24,939 nucleotides of DNA from Planctomycetales bacterium (GTDB lineage: Bacteria > Planctomycetota > Planctomycetia > Pirellulales > Thermoguttaceae): contig SKOZ01000041.1 in assembly GCA_007119795.1 (NCBI GenBank), forward strand, positions 1 to 24,939, written 5' to 3'. Of this stretch, positions 22,530-24,939 are shown in pieces (the stretch's first letter is position 1; each line of letters begins with the position of its first letter). The translations under genes and the position numbers were made by a program. Under the pieces are notes generated by a model. That model searched no databases, was not told the origin of the DNA, and saw only the letters and a program-made list of their open reading frames with translations.

Positions 22530-24939
22530 ATGAAACCGCAGATAGGCACCTGCTTTGCCGCCGGAGCACTCTTCCTCGCGTGCCTGCCCCAGGCCGTGCC
22601 CGCCCAGGAGAACCTCTTCCGAAATCCCACCTTTGAACAGGTGGATGCGCAGGGCCGTCCCGTGGACTGGAGCCCCGTGGACTATCGCACCGCGGCCGTG
22701 GCTCTGACTGGCGATGACGGCGGCAAGATGGGGAGCCGATATGTGATTCTGCGGGCTACGGCCGATGACCAGAGGGCCGCCTGGCGCCAGCACGTCCCGT
22801 GGGACCCGGAGGTGCGCGGGGTGACGGTGACTGGCTGGTACCGCACCGTGGACGTGGCCTCGACCCAGGGCAGGGGCGCATCCATCCGCTTCATCTTCAA
22901 TGAGGAGCCCGGACGCTGGGCCCCGCACCTGGACATCCAGACCGCCTTCTATCCCCCCGCGGAAGACTGGACGCAGGTGCAGACCACCTTTGCTGTCCCC
23001 GAGGGCACCCGGGACCTCATCATCGAACTATTCCACTGGTGGACGCCGGGCGAGACCCACTGGGACCACGTGGCGATTCGCCCTGCCACCGAGACGGAGT
23101 TGATCCAGAACCTGTTGCCGCCGGACCGCGCAGTGGACCGCGAGCCCACCCCCGGACGCAACCTGCCTTATGCCCCCGCACACGGAGAGACCGTCACGCT
23201 CAACCCGCCGCCCTTCCGCTGGCTCCCCTCCGGGAGCTACATGGATGTTACCTACCGTCTCCAGGTATCGCGCGACGCGGAGTTCACCGAGCCCCTGCAG
23301 ACCGATCTGGCGGAGCTGAAGTACTGCGCGGAGATGCTGACAACGCCCCTGGAGCCGGGCACCTGGTACTGGCGGTACGGGGTGGAACTTCCGGATTCCC
23401 CCTTGGCGCACCTCCCGGTGGTCTGGAGCAGGGCGCGGGAATTCGAGGTGACGCCGGAGGCCGACCTTTGGCCTTACCCCGGCCCGGAGGCATTCACGGT
23501 GCCCAACACCCGCCCCCGGTTGCTGATCCGCGCCGCGGACCTCCCAGAGCTGCGGCGCCGGGCGGCGGAGGGTGACCTGCAGGGAGCGGCAGCGAGCCTG
23601 TTGGGCTCCGTAGCGCGCCACGCCGCGGAGGACCTGGTGCCCGAGCCCGACTTCCTTCCTGACGACCGCGCCCTGCGCGGGCCGGCATATACGCTGGTCT
23701 TCCGGGAAACGCGGCCCCCCATGGACGCCATGGAGCGCGCCGCCCTCGCCTACCTGCTCACCGGAGACGAGGCGGCCGGCGCCGAGGCCAAGCGCCGCAT
23801 CCTCCACTTCTTCTCCTGGGACCCCCAAGGATCCACCGGCTACTTTCACAATGACGAGCCTGCCATGTGGGTCATGATGCGCGGCGTCCGGGCGTATGAC
23901 TGGACGCACGACGTGTTCACGGAGGAGGAACGCGCCCTGGTGGAACAGTCGATGCGGACCCGGGCCGCAGACATGTATCGCCACCTCCTGCGGCGGCCCT
24001 TCGAAAACAACCCCTTCGAGAGCCACGCCGGACGGACCATCGGCTTTTTGGGCGAGGCAGCTATCGCCTTCTTCCACGAGTGGGAGGAGGCCCCGGAGTA
24101 CCTGGACTACATTACGCGCATCTACTGGGGCGTCTATCCCGCCTGGGCCCGCGACGGCGGCGGTTGGAACGAGGGTCCCCTCTATTGGGACGCCTACATG
24201 GGCTTCGCCCTGCACTTCGTCCTGGCCCTGCGCGAGGCCACGGGCATTGATCTGGCGCAGCGTCCCTTCTTTGCCAATACCCCGTATTACCGCCTGTATC
24301 TTGCGCCCCCCCACTCACAGATGTCTCCGTTCGGCGACGGGACGGAATGGCGGCCCAGGCGTCCCGGGAGCCTCATGTACTGGTTCAGTACGCTCAACCG
24401 GGACCCGGTGCTGCGCTGGTACGCCGAAGCGGCAGGTGCCGGGCCGGGATCGAGCGTCCTGGGGGTGCTGCTCCGCGATGATGCCATCGGTGCCCGGTCC
24501 CCTGTCGACCTGCCGACCGCGCGTCTGTTTCCCGGGGTCGGTCTTGCCGTTATGCGGACAGATCTCGTCGATGGAGCCAACGACGTGGGCTTCATCATGA
24601 AGTCCAGCCCCTTCGGCGCGGTCTCCCACGGCCACAATGACCAGAACTGCTTCGTCCTGGAGGCCTACGGGGAGGCCCTGGCCATCTCTACGGGATACTA
24701 CAACCGCTACGGCTCCCCTCACCACGCGAACTGGACCCGCACCACCCGCGCCAAGAACGGCATCACCTTCGACGGCGGTGAGGGGCAGGACCGCGGCTGG
24801 GTCGCCCGCGGCTGCATCACCGCTTTCGCCCACGGCGACGACTTCGACCTTGCCGTCGGGGATGCCACGGAGGCCTACGGCGGGCGTCTCACCCGCGCCC
24901 TGCGCGAGGTGGTCCACGTCCGCCCCGGCATCTTCGTGA
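22530..24939 (+). CDS. Heparinase II/III-family polysaccharide lyase (partial, C-terminus outside window)
   Basis: The first 803 codons of an exported lyase; the frame is open at the window edge. GGAGG lies 9 bases before the ATG; residues 1-25 are a signal peptide (GALFLACLPQAVPAQ). Residues about 26-180 are a beta-sandwich carbohydrate-binding-like module (ENLFRNPTFEQV onward), about 190-310 a fibronectin-like part of the DUF4962-type N-terminal region, and about 320-640 the (alpha/alpha) toroid. From about 650 the heparinase II/III beta-sandwich begins, with SHGHNDQNCF (His700, His702, Asp704). The likely catalytic set is Asn494 and His499 (NNPFESH), Tyr552 (WNEGPLYW) and His700, mirroring His/Tyr/His of Pedobacter heparinase II. 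The substrate is an acidic polysaccharide; which one cannot be told. Confidence 0.92.
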   Translation, partial: MKPQIGTCFAAGALFLACLPQAVPAQENLFRNPTFEQVDAQGRPVDWSPVDYRTAAVALTGDDGGKMGSRYVILRATADDQRAAWRQHVPWDPEVRGVTVTGWYRTVDVASTQGRGASIRFIFNEEPGRWAPHLDIQTAFYPPAEDWTQVQTTFAVPEGTRDLIIELFHWWTPGETHWDHVAIRPATETELIQNLLPPDRAVDREPTPGRNLPYAPAHGETVTLNPPPFRWLPSGSYMDVTYRLQVSRDAEFTEPLQTDLAELKYCAEMLTTPLEPGTWYWRYGVELPDSPLAHLPVVWSRAREFEVTPEADLWPYPGPEAFTVPNTRPRLLIRAADLPELRRRAAEGDLQGAAASLLGSVARHAAEDLVPEPDFLPDDRALRGPAYTLVFRETRPPMDAMERAALAYLLTGDEAAGAEAKRRILHFFSWDPQGSTGYFHNDEPAMWVMMRGVRAYDWTHDVFTEEERALVEQSMRTRAADMYRHLLRRPFENNPFESHAGRTIGFLGEAAIAFFHEWEEAPEYLDYITRIYWGVYPAWARDGGGWNEGPLYWDAYMGFALHFVLALREATGIDLAQRPFFANTPYYRLYLAPPHSQMSPFGDGTEWRPRRPGSLMYWFSTLNRDPVLRWYAEAAGAGPGSSVLGVLLRDDAIGARSPVDLPTARLFPGVGLAVMRTDLVDGANDVGFIMKSSPFGAVSHGHNDQNCFVLEAYGEALAISTGYYNRYGSPHHANWTRTTRAKNGITFDGGEGQDRGWVARGCITAFAHGDDFDLAVGDATEAYGGRLTRALREVVHVRPGIFV

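Noticed and set aside
1..24939. CRISPR arrays, tRNA or rRNA genes, transposases, prophage genes
   Set aside because: I looked for regularly spaced repeats, tRNA cloverleaf patterns and transposase or integrase motifs and saw none.

Overview
The window looks like chromosomal DNA from a GC-rich member of the Planctomycetota (or a close PVC relative). The evidence is the mix of gene families: TAT-exported Gfo/Idh/MocA oxidoreductases next to TIM-barrel sugar isomerases, a sulfatase, exported GH16, lyase and BNR-propeller proteins, and a very large exported protein that combines a planctomycete-type jelly-roll module, a PD40/HzsA-like propeller and two CxxCH haem sites. I saw no rRNA, tRNA, CRISPR array, transposase or phage gene. 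The lineage is an inference; there is no marker gene in the window.

Layout. Positions 1-4003 (minus strand): a partial TAT-exported oxidoreductase and a sugar isomerase/epimerase, which probably form an operon; a decayed TetR regulator that still has a near-consensus promoter and operator; and an exported GH16 endoglycanase. Positions 4380-5564 (minus): an alginate-lyase-like protein with palindromes in its upstream region. Positions 5896-7797 (plus): a compact operon of an Fe-S type Rrf2 regulator, MoaC and a MOSC-MogA fusion, that is, molybdenum cofactor genes under a probable Fe-S or redox sensor. Positions 7995-11615 (plus): the 1206-residue dihaem HzsA-like protein, starting at a TTG codon. 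Positions 11778-15065 (minus): a MarR regulator, a GreA C-terminal-domain-only protein, a sucrose-phosphate-synthase-like GT4 enzyme and sucrose-phosphate phosphatase, i.e. a sucrose-making cassette. Positions 15132-16189: a gene-free stretch with a promoter-like site and five inverted repeats, followed by a small secreted/membrane protein of unknown function. Positions 16351-16971: a rearrangement scar with a sulfatase that has lost its middle and an orphan signal peptide on the other strand. Positions 17139-21867 (minus): a 13-Asp-box BNR/GH74-like exported protein and a sodium:solute symporter. Positions 22530-end (plus, divergent): a heparinase II/III-family lyase that runs off the window.

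Taken together, the carbohydrate genes (GH16, PL5-like lyase, heparinase-like lyase, sulfatase remnant, BNR protein, SSS transporter, isomerase, oxidoreductase) suggest degradation and uptake of an acidic, perhaps once sulfated, polysaccharide. The sucrose cassette suggests compatible-solute synthesis. The most unusual items are the Rrf2-Moco operon, the GreA-CTD protein inside the sucrose cassette, the extended HzsA-like dihaem protein, the structured non-coding stretch at 15338-15549, and the in-frame-deleted sulfatase.
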